From an uncultured Colwellia sp. (lineage in GTDB: Bacteria > Pseudomonadota > Gammaproteobacteria > Enterobacterales > Alteromonadaceae): a stretch of 34,414 nucleotides of DNA. Shown here in pieces: positions 24,641 through 33,784 of this stretch. The translations under genes were made by a program, and so were the position numbers. The stretch is from NCBI GenBank assembly GCA_913058405.1, contig CAJXRC010000021.1, positions 1 through 34,414 on the forward strand, written 5' to 3'. The first letter of the stretch is position 1. Every line of letters begins with the position of its first letter. The notes beneath the pieces were generated by a model that worked only from the letters and a program-made list of their open reading frames with translations, made no database searches and was not told the DNA's origin.

Positions 24641-25288
24641 ATTAGTTATACGAATTGAAGCTTTAACAATGTTTACTGCTTCTTTGGTTCTGCCATTGCG
24701 GCTACCCAAAGCTTCAATTTTACTTAAACTGTCATCTAAATCGGTGACCACTTTACCAAAAACAGTGTGTTTACCGTCTAAAAAAGGTGTAGGGATAAAC
24801 GTTAAGAAAAATTGACTGCCATCAGTACCGGGACCTGAATTCGCCATACTTAAGGTGCCAGCTTCGCTATGACCAATTTCACCATCAAATTCGCCATCAT
24901 ATTTATAACCAGGATTACCTGCACCAGTGCCTGTCGGATCACCCCCTTGTGCCATAAAGCCTGGAATAACACGGTGGAAAGTTAAATCATCATAGAAACC
25001 CAGTTCCGTTAAATAAATCGTACTAGACACATGCATAGGTGCTGAATCAGCGAGTAGCTTAATGGTGATATTGCCTTGGTTTGTTTGCAGTTCCCAAAAA
25101 TAATCTTTATCAGGTGAAAAAGTAAGTAATGGCGGTTTCGTTAACTTAGTTTTCCATGCGGAATCAGTTTTATCTATTGTTTGCTTAGTGATGAACTTAT
25201 TGGCTTTTTTAACGGCATCATCACCACAGCAAGCTGTTAAGGTGATTGTTAAAAAAAGGCTAGCGATGATCTTTTTCATAGTATTCAT
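24632..25288 (-). CDS. cyclophilin-type peptidyl-prolyl isomerase, lipoprotein
   Basis: 218 residues. The N-terminus (MKKIIASLFLTITLTACC) has a good lipobox LTAC with Cys20, so it is predicted to be membrane-anchored in the periplasm. The cyclophilin core is complete: FHRVIPGFMAQGGDP near 112 (catalytic Arg and Gln), LSMANSGPGTDGSQFFLTF near 150, and FLDGKHTVFGKV near 175, which is the bacterial type rather than the eukaryotic Trp form. It should isomerise proline bonds during folding of exported proteins. The ATG at 25288 or at 25279 could be the start; both are weak. It is alone on the minus strand. Confidence 0.93.
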   Translation of the reverse strand: MNTMKKIIASLFLTITLTACCGDDAVKKANKFITKQTIDKTDSAWKTKLTKPPLLTFSPDKDYFWELQTNQGNITIKLLADSAPMHVSSTIYLTELGFYDDLTFHRVIPGFMAQGGDPTGTGAGNPGYKYDGEFDGEIGHSEAGTLSMANSGPGTDGSQFFLTFIPTPFLDGKHTVFGKVVTDLDDSLSKIEALGSRNGRTKEAVNIVKASIRITNKK

Positions 25289-25447
25289 ATAAAATATCTT
25301 ATGGTTTTAGTTCAATTTTTGAAAGTATTATAGCTTTTCGAGGTGTAATGAATGTTATCAGCTCTTATCGCTGAAATCTCAAGTATTAGAGAACAGATTT
25401 GAGTCGTGAATATGAAAAGTCACTTATACAGCATGAGATCAGTACAC

Positions 25448-25485
25448 CGCTTATTATGCTGTAAACAGAAGTGGCATAATAAGCG
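25448..25485. terminator. perfect 12-bp hairpin
   Basis: CGCTTATTATGC (25448-25459) and GCATAATAAGCG (25474-25485) are exact inverse copies with a 14-base loop. It lies 39 bp after the stop of the minus-strand gene at 25524-25979. There is no T-run, so it is terminator-like at best. Confidence 0.4.
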
Positions 25486-25523
25486 TAACAGCTCGAAGAA
25501 ACTGTCAGATAAGTTAGTAAAAA

Positions 25524-25979
25524 TTACTTATTTTTAACGGGGCGACTTTTATAAAGCACTAAAGCCGTGATTAAAAAGGCTAAGAAAAATAAACCTAATG
25601 TCGCACTTGTTTGATCTGACAATACGTCATCAGGATTTAGAAGCATTCGACCTTTACTTTCTATTTTATAGACTTGGTGGAACTTGCCATTGACTTGCAC
25701 TGATTGTAGGGTTATTTCTTTACCTAACAGTACAGGTGATTTTTTTTCATCACAATATTCGGTCCTAAACTTAACTGATAAATTATAAGTAAGATCAGAA
25801 TCAGTAAGGCTTAAAGATGCGGCACCTTTTGGCGGACAATGTAATTGAAATATTGTGCCGGTAATGGTTTGAATATCTGTTAGTTCAGCATACGACTTTG
25901 AGTGCTGAGAACTTTTTATCCCGAGAAATAAAAAAAAGGCGGCTAGCGCTAACAATAAAATTCTTGCTGTTTTATTCAT
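25524..25979 (-). CDS. small two-TM membrane protein, unknown
   Basis: 151 residues from the ATG at 25979 (a GTG three codons earlier is also possible). One hydrophobic helix lies near residues 6-21 and one near 124-142, with a polar domain of about 100 residues between them containing two Cys (LHCPPK and TEYCDEKK). The topology fits a small inner-membrane protein with an exported loop stabilised by a disulfide. No family is recognised. It stands alone between the cyclophilin gene and the binding-protein pseudogene. Confidence 0.6.
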   Translation of the reverse strand: MNKTARILLLALAAFFLFLGIKSSQHSKSYAELTDIQTITGTIFQLHCPPKGAASLSLTDSDLTYNLSVKFRTEYCDEKKSPVLLGKEITLQSVQVNGKFHQVYKIESKGRMLLNPDDVLSDQTSATLGLFFLAFLITALVLYKSRPVKNK

Positions 25980-26168
25980 AAAACTCACACAAATTTGTCT
26001 TAGTTGTAAGACAAAATAATTTACTAAAATGGTGTGATGAAGTTGAACACAGCCATAGTTTATATGTCTTGATTTATATCAGTAATAGATTCGTTTTATA
26101 TGATTCAACTGATATGTCTTCTTTTTAACACAAAGACTCCCATTGAAAAGGGGAGCAATCGTTACTCA

Positions 26169-27196
26169 TTATTCCTTGCTGATATCTACTTTCAACTGCT
26201 TAAAATAATTTATATTTTCTGGTTGAATCAACTCTTGATTGAGTTTTTTTAATAGGTTTGTATTCTCTGTTGATGGGCTCAATGCTAAATAAAAGTCATT
26301 CTCTACTAAACAACCAGCTTGTTTCAATGCATTAGCATCAATGTGGTGGTTAGCTATTTTATAATCCACGACGAGTTTATCTGTCACTATTACGTCAACT
26401 CGTCCTTTAATAAGTAAAGATATAAGCCTATCAGTAACGTTCGACCCAGAGATTGACGTAATGGATTTACTTTTTTAATATATACCCGTAATCATTCAAA
26501 ATGCTCGATTCAGAGTGCTTGAGCAATTTCAGTTTGAGGCGCGTTAATTAAATCAGGGTTATTCCCTATTTCTTTGGCGCAACAATAAAATGATATTGCT
26601 CAAGCGCTTCTTTGATGGGTTTAAAATCACTTTATACGGCGTTAAATAATCAAAGCATAGAATGACTATGCTTAAATTATTTGCCTTGCCTAAAGTGGTT
26701 TTAACTCCCACTGAAACATGCATTTTGAATGGTCACGGGTATAAGAATCAAGTGGCTCTCCATAGCCATAATCTTGAGCTACGGCTAACAAGTTATTCCC
26801 AAAATCTATCGATTTATCAAACCGTAAATTACTTGAGTTTACGGTGTAAAAACACATTTGATAGCTGCCTATAGGAGAATCACTAAAAAGCAAATCAGGC
26901 GCTTCAGCAGGCGTAGCCGTTAGTAAACCGTCAACTTCTTTTGATTGAACCAAGCGAAGAGCACGAGACCAAGGTTAGGAGACAACAGAGAGATTTATGT
27001 TATGTGAAGAGAGAATTTTTCTTATATATAAACCTACAATACCAAATTCTTTGCGCTCATCAAAACAGGTATAAGGGCACCATCTCGTTGTTGCTAAGGT
27101 TAACTCTTTTGAAGCATGTAGACTCTTTTCAGCCACGGCATAACCATTCAAAAGGCATAAAATTAATAAAGTAAAAATGTTTTTTACCGGCTTAAT
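26169..27196 (-). pseudogene. family 3 extracellular solute-binding protein, disrupted
   Basis: The N-terminal half (minus strand, 27196-26744) reads a signal peptide (FTLLILCLLNGYAVAEK), LTLATTRWCPYTCFD, and after an in-frame TAA (26975-26977, in the segment VVS*PWSRAL) continues VDGLLTATPAEAPDLLFSDS and LLAVAQDYGYGEPLDSY. Element 26481-26743 follows. The C-terminal half then resumes with KSITSISGSNVTDRLISLL and GRVDVIVTDKLVVDYKIANH, ending ISKE. Together these make a ~255-residue SBP_bac_3 protein, the normal length. Joining the halves needs one extra A in the poly-A run at 26471-26476, implying a -1 frameshift. No ATG fits the start; the codon at 27194-27196 is ATT. The gene is clearly dead. 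Confidence 0.85.
26481..26743 (-). mobile_element. 263-bp MITE, copy B, inside pseudogene
   Basis: TATACCCGTAATCATTCAAAA at the left and the inverse of the right end (TATACCCGTGACCATTCAA) are terminal inverted repeats. It is the inverse orientation of copy A with the same length and nearly the same interior. TA flanks both sides. It has no transposase and has inserted into the solute-binding-protein gene. Confidence 0.88.
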
Positions 27197-27611
27197 TACC
27201 CCCTTTCGTAAATAGATAAATCACCTGAAAATAAATGAATGATATGGAGCTTAATAGCTTTAAATATAACATTAACAGCTATTTAACATGTACTTAAAAA
27301 ACACCATCGTCAACCAATAGTGCTAAATTTTTCTTCTCATACTGGTGCAGCTACTAATAAAAGAGTTTAACTCTAAAATAGTCCATTACTCTACGGCATA
27401 TAGCACCAAATTTTAGTTAAATTAGTTATTGCTGTACTTTTAAAGCTTAGCTACCTAATGAATATAGTTAGTGCACGAACTTATAATTGTGTGGGTACTT
27501 TTTTTATAATTATCGAATTTTGCTCAACTAGTCTCAATTATCGCTAAATAACTATGATTAATCTTAACCTTGCAAAGGTTTGTATGAATTTAATACGAAG
27601 TAGATGAACGC
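27197..27611. other. non-coding AT-rich stretch before bet cluster
   Basis: No gene found. It contains the small dyad AACCTTGCAAAGGTT (27566-27580), which could be a minor regulatory site, and otherwise nothing I can support. Confidence 0.35.
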
Positions 27612-27640
27612 TTGATCATTTCTGTTCAAACTATTACAAT
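27612..27640 (+). promoter_or_regulatory. betI promoter, sigma70-like
   Basis: TTGATC (27612-27617) and TACAAT (27635-27640) are 17 bp apart, a near-consensus pair. Transcription should start at about 27647, inside the palindrome that follows, 38 bp before the betI start codon. Confidence 0.65.
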
Positions 27641-27645
27641 TATAA

Positions 27646-27665
27646 TTAATTGAACGTTCAATTAA
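27646..27665. promoter_or_regulatory. BetI operator
   Basis: TTAATTGAACGTTCAATTAA is a perfect 20-bp palindrome with the ATTGAACGTTCAAT core expected for BetI. It overlaps the predicted start of transcription, so BetI binding should repress the operon, relieved by choline as in other bacteria. Confidence 0.8.
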
Positions 27666-27684
27666 AAAATAATCAGAGAAGCCT

Positions 27685-28290
27685 GTGCCGAAAGTTGGAA
27701 TGAAACCCGTCCGTAAACAACAGTTAATCAATGCTACTTTAGAATCCGTAGCGCAATATGGTTTACAAAATACTACGATTATTACCATTAGCAGGATCGC
27801 CGGCTTATCCTCAGGGATCATTAGCCATTATTTTGGTGGTAAGCAGGAATTGGTTGAAGCAACGGTTAAACATCTGCTTGATCAATTAAAATCTGCACTG
27901 CTTGAGCGTATTAATCAGCAAGACCTCAGCGCGACAGAGCGCCTTCAAATGATCATTGAGGCAAACTTTACTCAATTACAACGTTCAGCGCCGGCAACAA
28001 AAACCTGGCTTAGCTTTTGGGCTCAATCAATGCATCAACCTGGATTGGCTCGCCTGCAACATATCAACAGTAAGCGCTTATACAGCAACCTACTTTTTTC
28101 TTTCCGTCAGTTATTCAGTGATGACCAAGCCGTTATAGCTTCTAAACAGACTGCTGCGATGATTGATGGTTTTTGGTTGCGAAGTGCTTTGAGTCCTAGG
28201 CCTGAAGAAGAATTTAAGCAGGCCGAACAATTATGTAAAAAATTTATAGACGATCTGCTTAAGCAGTACGGAGATGTCAATTGTCGTTAG
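27685..28290 (+). CDS. betI: BetI, choline-responsive TetR-family repressor
   Basis: 201 residues, co-linear with E. coli BetI from the N-terminus ([20 protein letters not shown]). The HTH lies at about 30-55 ([15 protein letters not shown]), and [15 protein letters not shown] near 110 and [12 protein letters not shown] near 170 match the ligand-binding half. Its role is to repress choline-to-betaine genes until choline appears. GTG at 27685 is the start, with AGAGAAG just upstream. The stop overlaps the betB start by 10 bp, so the two are translationally coupled. Its operator is the palindrome at 27646-27665. Confidence 0.97.
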   Translation: MPKVGMKPVRKQQLINATLESVAQYGLQNTTIITISRIAGLSSGIISHYFGGKQELVEATVKHLLDQLKSALLERINQQDLSATERLQMIIEANFTQLQRSAPATKTWLSFWAQSMHQPGLARLQHINSKRLYSNLLFSFRQLFSDDQAVIASKQTAAMIDGFWLRSALSPRPEEEFKQAEQLCKKFIDDLLKQYGDVNCR

Positions 28291-29744
28291 TACGTTATAA
28301 AAATTTTGTCGATGGTGCCTACATGGCAAACGACAGTGGTGAAACATTCGATGTGATTAACCCAGCAACGGGTAAAGTAATCTATCAAGTTGAAGTCGCC
28401 GATGAAAAAGTTAAGCAAGCAGCGATAGCCAGTGCTCAGCGTGGTTTTTCTGCGTGGTCAGCAATGAGCGCTATAGCGCGCAGTCGAATATTACTTAAAG
28501 CAGTAGGTTTGTTGCGTGAGCGTAATGATGAGCTAGCAGAAATTGAAGTACTGGATACCGGTAAACCATGGCAAGAAGCCTCAGTAGTTGATGTTGAATC
28601 TGGTGCTGATTCTATTGAATTCTTTGCAGGTTTAGCACCTGGAATTGAAGGTAATCAACAACAAGTTGATGGCGACTTTTATTACACACGTCGTGAAGCA
28701 TTAGGTGTTTGCGCAGGCATCGGTGCATGGAATTACCCACTACAGATAGCTTGTTGGAAAGCAGCTCCTGCACTAGCGTGTGGTAATTCAATGATTTTCA
28801 AACCTTCAGAAGAAACACCATTAGGTGCATTAAAGCTGGCTGAAATTTTCACAGAAGCTGGTATTCCTGATGGCGTATTTAATGTTGTTCAAGGTGCTGG
28901 CGAAGTGGGATCTTGGTTAAGCCATCACCCAGATATTGCGAAAGTTTCTTTTACTGGTGAAGTGGGTACAGGTAAGAAAGTAATGGCGGGTGCTGCGACT
29001 ACGCTTAAAGACGTCACTATGGAGCTTGGTGGAAAATCTCCGCTAATCATTTTTGACGATGCTGACATCGACAATGCCGTTTCTGCTGCCATGTTAGGTA
29101 ATTTCTATACCCAAGGTGAAGTTTGCACCAATGGCACGCGAGTATTCGTTCAAGAAGCAGCATACCCAAAATTTATTGAGAAGTTACTTCAACGTACTCG
29201 TCAAAACATTATCGTTGGTGATCCTATGGATCCTGAGACTAATTTTGGTGCTCTTATCTCGAAGAAGCACTTCAACTTAGTCATGGATTACATCAAGGTA
29301 GGTATTAAAGAGGGCGCGACACTGCTTCATGGCGGCAAGTCCTTGCAACCTAAAAATGCTCCGGATGGCTATTTTGTAGCACCTACTATTTTTACCGATT
29401 GCTCTGATGAAATGACTATTTGTCGTGAAGAGATTTTTGGACCTGTAATGTCGGTAATGATATTTATTGATGAAGATGAAGTGATTGCTAGAGCTAATGC
29501 TACTGAATATGGTTTAGCTGCGGCAGTCTTCACCCAAGATATTAACTGTGCTCATCGGGTTATCCATAAGATGGAAGCTGGCATTTGTTGGATCAATAGT
29601 TTCGGCGCATCACCAGCGCAAATGCCTGTTGGCGGTTATAAACAATCAGGTATTGGACGTGAAAATGGTCTTGTTACACTAAACCATTACACCCAAATAA
29701 AATCGGTATACGTTGGACTACAGCCACTTGAAAGTCCTTTTTAA
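28281..29744 (+). CDS. betB: betaine aldehyde dehydrogenase
   Basis: Oxidises betaine aldehyde to glycine betaine with NAD(P)+. The 487 residues match BetB length, starting at TTG 28281 ([12 protein letters not shown]) with GGAG 8 bases upstream inside the end of betI. The aldehyde dehydrogenase signatures are intact: [14 protein letters not shown] near 148, the catalytic-base Glu248 in MELGGKSP, and the nucleophile Cys282 in [10 protein letters not shown]. The C-terminus has the BetB-type block [20 protein letters not shown]. Product glycine betaine acts as osmoprotectant. Second gene of the betI-betB-betA run. Confidence 0.98.
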   Translation: MSLVRYKNFVDGAYMANDSGETFDVINPATGKVIYQVEVADEKVKQAAIASAQRGFSAWSAMSAIARSRILLKAVGLLRERNDELAEIEVLDTGKPWQEASVVDVESGADSIEFFAGLAPGIEGNQQQVDGDFYYTRREALGVCAGIGAWNYPLQIACWKAAPALACGNSMIFKPSEETPLGALKLAEIFTEAGIPDGVFNVVQGAGEVGSWLSHHPDIAKVSFTGEVGTGKKVMAGAATTLKDVTMELGGKSPLIIFDDADIDNAVSAAMLGNFYTQGEVCTNGTRVFVQEAAYPKFIEKLLQRTRQNIIVGDPMDPETNFGALISKKHFNLVMDYIKVGIKEGATLLHGGKSLQPKNAPDGYFVAPTIFTDCSDEMTICREEIFGPVMSVMIFIDEDEVIARANATEYGLAAAVFTQDINCAHRVIHKMEAGICWINSFGASPAQMPVGGYKQSGIGRENGLVTLNHYTQIKSVYVGLQPLESPF

Positions 29745-29873
29745 AAGAGACTCACTCAGTTCGTGATACACACGTAATTGTTTCGAAATCTGCATTGTTA
29801 GCGAGAAAATTAGCAATGCAAATATCTGATAAGTGGTAACAAATAGTAAATAAGTAGCAAATAAGAGCTTTAC

Positions 29874-31559
29874 ATGAAAAACGAAAAATTTGATTACATT
29901 ATTGTTGGTGCCGGCTCTGCAGGCTGCGTACTGGCGAACCGCCTGAGTGAAGACAGTAATAATCGCGTATTGTTACTTGAAACCGGTGGCAGTGATAAAA
30001 GCATTTTTATTCAAATGCCAACAGCATTGTCTATTCCGATGAATACCAAGAAATACGCTTGGCAGTTTGAAACTCAACCAGAACCTTTTCTCGATGATCG
30101 CCGTATGCATTGTCCTCGCGGTAAAGTATTAGGTGGCTCCTCATCAATTAACGGCATGGTTTATGTTCGCGGACATGCTAGAGATTTTGATGAATGGCAG
30201 CAAAGTGGTGCCCAAAACTGGGATTACGCTCATTGTTTGCCATATTTTAAAAAAGCGGAAACCTGGGCTTTTGACGGTAACGAATACCGTGGTAAAAGCG
30301 GGCCATTAGGCGTTAATAACGGTAATGAGATGAAAAATCCGTTATATCAAGCGTTTGTTGATGCAGGTGTTGAAGCCGGTTATTTTGCAACTGACGATTA
30401 TAATGCTGCGGCACAAGAAGGTTTTGGCCCCATGCACATGACCGTTAAAGATGGTGTGCGTTGCTCTACGGCTAATGCATATTTACGCCCAGCAATGGGT
30501 CGAAGCAATCTAACGGTAGTAACTCATGCGTTAGTTCATAAAGTTTTGTTAGAAGGTAAAAAAACAGTTGGCGTACGTTATGAACGTAAAGGAAAAATTG
30601 TCGACGTCAATGTTGAGAAAGAAGTGATTTTATCTGCTGGTCCTGTTGGCTCTCCACATCTTTTACAGCTTTCAGGCATAGGTCCTAAAAAAGTATTAGA
30701 AGAAGCAGGTATTGATGTACAGCATGATTTACCTGGCGTAGGTCAAAATTTACAAGATCACTTAGAATTTTACTTCCAATTTAAATGTAAAAAACCAATA
30801 TCACTCAATGGTCAATTAGGGTTATGGAACAAGTTTTTAATTGGCAGTCGTTGGTTCTTCACTAAAAAAGGACTCGGCGCTACCAACCACTTTGAGTCTT
30901 GTGGTTTTATTCGCTCTAAAGCTAATGTTGAATGGCCTGATTTACAATACCATTTTTTACCTGCAGCAATGCGTTACGATGGTAAAGAAGCTTTTGCGGG
31001 TCACGGTTTTCAAGTTCATATTGGTCATAATAAACCTAAAAGTCGCGGTGCTGTTAAAGCCGTATCAAACGATCCTAAAGCACATCCACAAATACAGTTT
31101 AATTACCTTCAACACGAAGAAGACCGTGAAGGTTTCCGTGCCTGTGTGCGTTTAACTCGAGAAATCATCAACCAAAGTGCACTTGATGAGTATCGTGGTG
31201 AAGAAATTCAGCCAGGTCTTGGTGTGCAAAGTGATGAAGAAATTGATGCCTTTGTTCGTCAATTCGTTGAAAGTGCTTACCATCCTTCTTGCTCATGCAA
31301 AATGGGTACAGATGAGTTAGCCGTTGTAGACCCCGAAACTCGCGTGCATGGTATCGAAGGATTACGCGTTGTTGACTCGTCTATTTTCCCGACAATTCCT
31401 AACGGTAATCTCAATGCACCAACCATAATGGTTGCAGAACGTGCTGCTGATCTTATTCGAGGTCGTGAAACACTAGCGCCATCTCAGGCGGCAGTAAAGA
31501 TTGCGCCAAATTGGCAGCAACAACAACGAGCTAATGAGCCAAAAAGAAAAATAAACTAA
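29874..31559 (+). CDS. betA: choline dehydrogenase
   Basis: FAD-dependent GMC oxidoreductase that oxidises choline to betaine aldehyde and can go on to betaine. 561 residues. The FAD dinucleotide site [19 protein letters not shown] is at 9-27, GMC signature 1 [20 protein letters not shown] near 81-100, and signature 2 [15 protein letters not shown] near 256. Catalytic His470 lies in [10 protein letters not shown] and the second conserved block is [11 protein letters not shown] near 511. AAGAG precedes the ATG. The 129-bp gap after betB has no terminator, so it is probably co-transcribed. Confidence 0.98.
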   Translation: MKNEKFDYIIVGAGSAGCVLANRLSEDSNNRVLLLETGGSDKSIFIQMPTALSIPMNTKKYAWQFETQPEPFLDDRRMHCPRGKVLGGSSSINGMVYVRGHARDFDEWQQSGAQNWDYAHCLPYFKKAETWAFDGNEYRGKSGPLGVNNGNEMKNPLYQAFVDAGVEAGYFATDDYNAAAQEGFGPMHMTVKDGVRCSTANAYLRPAMGRSNLTVVTHALVHKVLLEGKKTVGVRYERKGKIVDVNVEKEVILSAGPVGSPHLLQLSGIGPKKVLEEAGIDVQHDLPGVGQNLQDHLEFYFQFKCKKPISLNGQLGLWNKFLIGSRWFFTKKGLGATNHFESCGFIRSKANVEWPDLQYHFLPAAMRYDGKEAFAGHGFQVHIGHNKPKSRGAVKAVSNDPKAHPQIQFNYLQHEEDREGFRACVRLTREIINQSALDEYRGEEIQPGLGVQSDEEIDAFVRQFVESAYHPSCSCKMGTDELAVVDPETRVHGIEGLRVVDSSIFPTIPNGNLNAPTIMVAERAADLIRGRETLAPSQAAVKIAPNWQQQQRANEPKRKIN

Positions 31560-31591
31560 AAAGTTTAATCGTGAGTGCTCCTTCAGGCATT

Positions 31592-31631
31592 AATTATCGC
31601 CGTCAAGATACTAATCATGGCGGCGACAATT
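31592..31631. other. intercistronic hairpin between betA and carrier gene
   Basis: AATTATCGCCG (31592-31602) and CGGCGACAATT (31621-31631) pair with one mismatch around an 18-base loop. There is no T-run. It could trim or attenuate the message between betA and the carrier. Confidence 0.45.
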
Positions 31632-31770
31632 GACATTTGAAACCTAGGTAAGACTTAGTGAATAACTCTATTCGCTTAGCTTTACGTGGGCGATACCGAG
31701 TGCTCTAACTATAAAAAGAAGAGGAGTAATACTTGTTTACATTTATTAAAACCATTATGGGGAGGTTATT

Positions 31771-32988
31771 ATGACCGCTTGGTTATCTGCTGGGATTTTA
31801 TTTACCTTTGCTGCCATTGCCTTTGTGTTATATCGCTGGGGAAACATTCGTTGTGTTGGTGTGACACCCGTTAAAACATTTACCTTTATCGCTATATTGT
31901 TCACATCAGGTCTTGATGTTGGACTGATTATGTTCCCGTTAACGGAATTTGCTGGTTATGCCGATTTAGTGGCAAGTCCTGAATATAGCTTCACAAACGC
32001 TTTGTCTATTGAGTTCGGCTTTTGGGCTTTTCTTATCTGGGGCTTTTACTTTCTAACTTGTTTTTACTTCTGTGTCATTGAACCACGAGTACAATTTTTT
32101 CAATTGCCAGCGATTAAGTTGATTAACAATGTTGTCATCATAGGGACTTGTGCCTTTACCGCGTATTTATTATTAACCAACTTGCCGTGGTATGTTCCTG
32201 AGCTTGGTGACGGTGAATCAATTATTGGTAGTTTCTATCTGATTGTTTTCTTAGTTATTGCAGCAGCTGTCTACTCTAGTACTAGCATACGTTATGTACG
32301 CTTGTTAAGCCTCGCGACTACTTGGTTATTTATTGGTTTGATTGCTTTGATGTGGGGCGGTGCTTTTCTTTCAGAAGGATCAAGTGTCGGTGAGTTTGCC
32401 AGTACTATTGCCTTACTTGGCGGCTACTTTGGCAATATTCACGAATTCGTTCTGCCATTAAATGATTATCATGAATTTTACCTTTACTGGTGGTTTGCAT
32501 GGAGCATTATGATTGGTCAGTTTACTGCCCGTTTTGTTGGTGGTTTACGTACTTATCAAGTGTTGGGCGCTATGTTGATATTCCCATCTATTCCAATCGC
32601 GATATGGTTCACAGTACTGTATTACTACAGTGCTAACGGTCTTGAAACCGCTGGTTTCTATAACATAATGATGGCGATTGTCGGGGTTACTTTTGTGATC
32701 AACTCACTCGATTCATTGATTCGTTTATATACCGACAATTTGAACTTGAGTGTCGACCGAGTAGGTAAAGTTAAATACTTTTTAGGTAATTTAATTGCGC
32801 TGAGCTTACTTACGTTGTTATTCAAATTGGATTTCTTACAAATCCAATGGGTTGGTGCTGTAGTTATTGGACTGTTTTTCACTTGTTTTGGTTATATCTT
32901 ATTGACCAAATTCAAAGTGGTCAGCGAAATAGAGTGTTCACCGAAAGAAAATAAAATCGATTTTAATAAAATTGAACTAATAAATTAA
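31771..32988 (+). CDS. short BCCT-type carrier, probable choline/betaine transporter
   Basis: 405 residues with about ten transmembrane helices. BCCT (betaine/choline/carnitine) signatures are RWGNIRCVGVTPVKTFTFIA near 22 aligned with the family's yGrirLG loop, SGLDVGLIMFPLTEF (46-60) in place of the GxGxGxxxWxxxEP motif with Glu59 kept, and YLYWWFAWSIMIGQFTARF near 236-254 in place of the WWxaWxPFxG helix. Normal members have 500-670 residues and 12 helices; this one starts at about the family's TM2, lacking TM1 and the longer C-terminus. The strong GGGGAGG ribosome site at 31771 shows the start is real, not a truncation by sequencing. Position after betIBA supports choline uptake. It could instead be a paralogue with changed function. 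Confidence 0.72.
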   Translation: MTAWLSAGILFTFAAIAFVLYRWGNIRCVGVTPVKTFTFIAILFTSGLDVGLIMFPLTEFAGYADLVASPEYSFTNALSIEFGFWAFLIWGFYFLTCFYFCVIEPRVQFFQLPAIKLINNVVIIGTCAFTAYLLLTNLPWYVPELGDGESIIGSFYLIVFLVIAAAVYSSTSIRYVRLLSLATTWLFIGLIALMWGGAFLSEGSSVGEFASTIALLGGYFGNIHEFVLPLNDYHEFYLYWWFAWSIMIGQFTARFVGGLRTYQVLGAMLIFPSIPIAIWFTVLYYYSANGLETAGFYNIMMAIVGVTFVINSLDSLIRLYTDNLNLSVDRVGKVKYFLGNLIALSLLTLLFKLDFLQIQWVGAVVIGLFFTCFGYILLTKFKVVSEIECSPKENKIDFNKIELIN

Positions 32989-33023
32989 TTTCATAAATAA
33001 AAAATATAATGAGAACAATAATA

Positions 33024-33728
33024 ATGAATAAAACTTTAATTGTAGCGGCTACCTCAGGTTTACTTACACTTTCTACTGCTGCTTTAGCTGATTTTTCTGC
33101 AACGGTTAACCTAGCCTCTGACTATACATTTAATGGTGTTAGTCAAACGAGTAACGATCCTGCGCTTCAAGGAAGCTTGGATTATGCTGCGGATAGTGGA
33201 TTTTATGCGGGAACTTGGGCGTCTAACGTTGATTTTGGTTCAGGTGAAGACACTAATGTTGAGTGGGATGCTTACGTAGGACAATATTTTCAGTTAAATG
33301 AAAAGTTTGGTCTAGATACAGGTATTGCGTATTACACTTATCATGGTGATTCTGCGTCTGATACTTACAACTACCCTGAAGCTTATGCCAAATTTGGTTA
33401 CAGCTCTTCTATGGGTGATAGTGAAGTTAATTTCTGGTACAGCTGGGATTATTTCGGACTAGACGTAAGTCACTATATCGCTATGGTTGCTCATACAGTA
33501 GAAGTAGCTCCTGGACATAGTATTAAAGTAAGTTTTGACCGTTCAACATCTGCTGATGAAGCTATTTGGGCTTGGGATGGCACAGATGCTTACAATCATT
33601 ACCGTGTTGAGTACATGACAAACTGGAAAGGTTTTGATTTTGATCTTGCTTTTGAAAACACCAATATGGATATTGATACGGCTGATGCTCGTGTAGTGCT
33701 TTCGGTTTCTCGTACATTTAGTTTATAA
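33024..33728 (+). CDS. TorF-family putative porin
   Basis: 234 residues from the ATG at 33024; the ATG at 33009 adds five residues with no ribosome site. Signal peptide to about residue 23 (STAALA). The mature part is the TorF/Gcw_chp family: NLASDYTFNGVSQTSNDPAL, LDYAADSGFYAGTWASNV and VEWDAYVGQYF near the N-terminus, alternating aromatic beta-strands throughout, and a C-terminal Phe (SRTFSL nearby) consistent with outer-membrane insertion. Porin function is by family annotation. It follows the carrier by 35 bp and is probably co-transcribed, which suggests a role in choline or betaine entry. Confidence 0.85.
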   Translation: MNKTLIVAATSGLLTLSTAALADFSATVNLASDYTFNGVSQTSNDPALQGSLDYAADSGFYAGTWASNVDFGSGEDTNVEWDAYVGQYFQLNEKFGLDTGIAYYTYHGDSASDTYNYPEAYAKFGYSSSMGDSEVNFWYSWDYFGLDVSHYIAMVAHTVEVAPGHSIKVSFDRSTSADEAIWAWDGTDAYNHYRVEYMTNWKGFDFDLAFENTNMDIDTADARVVLSVSRTFSL

Positions 33729-33745
33729 TCTACTTTATGATTATA

Positions 33746-33769
33746 TAACCCCTGAGTTTTCAGGGGTTA
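33746..33769. terminator. strong hairpin between porin and MarR genes
   Basis: TAACCCCTGA (33746-33755) and TCAGGGGTTA (33760-33769) form a perfect 10-bp stem with a 4-base loop. No T-run follows, and the MarR start is 15 bp downstream, so it may attenuate rather than fully stop transcription. Confidence 0.55.
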
Positions 33770-33784
33770 ACTGAGTAGAACATT

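Noticed and set aside
26662-27174. Plus-strand ORFs across the solute-binding-protein pseudogene
   Set aside because: They overlap the MITE and the antisense of recognisable binding-protein sequence; no motif or ribosome site.
27564-27821. Minus-strand ORF over the betI promoter
   Set aside because: It is antisense to the operator and the N-terminus of BetI and has no features of its own.
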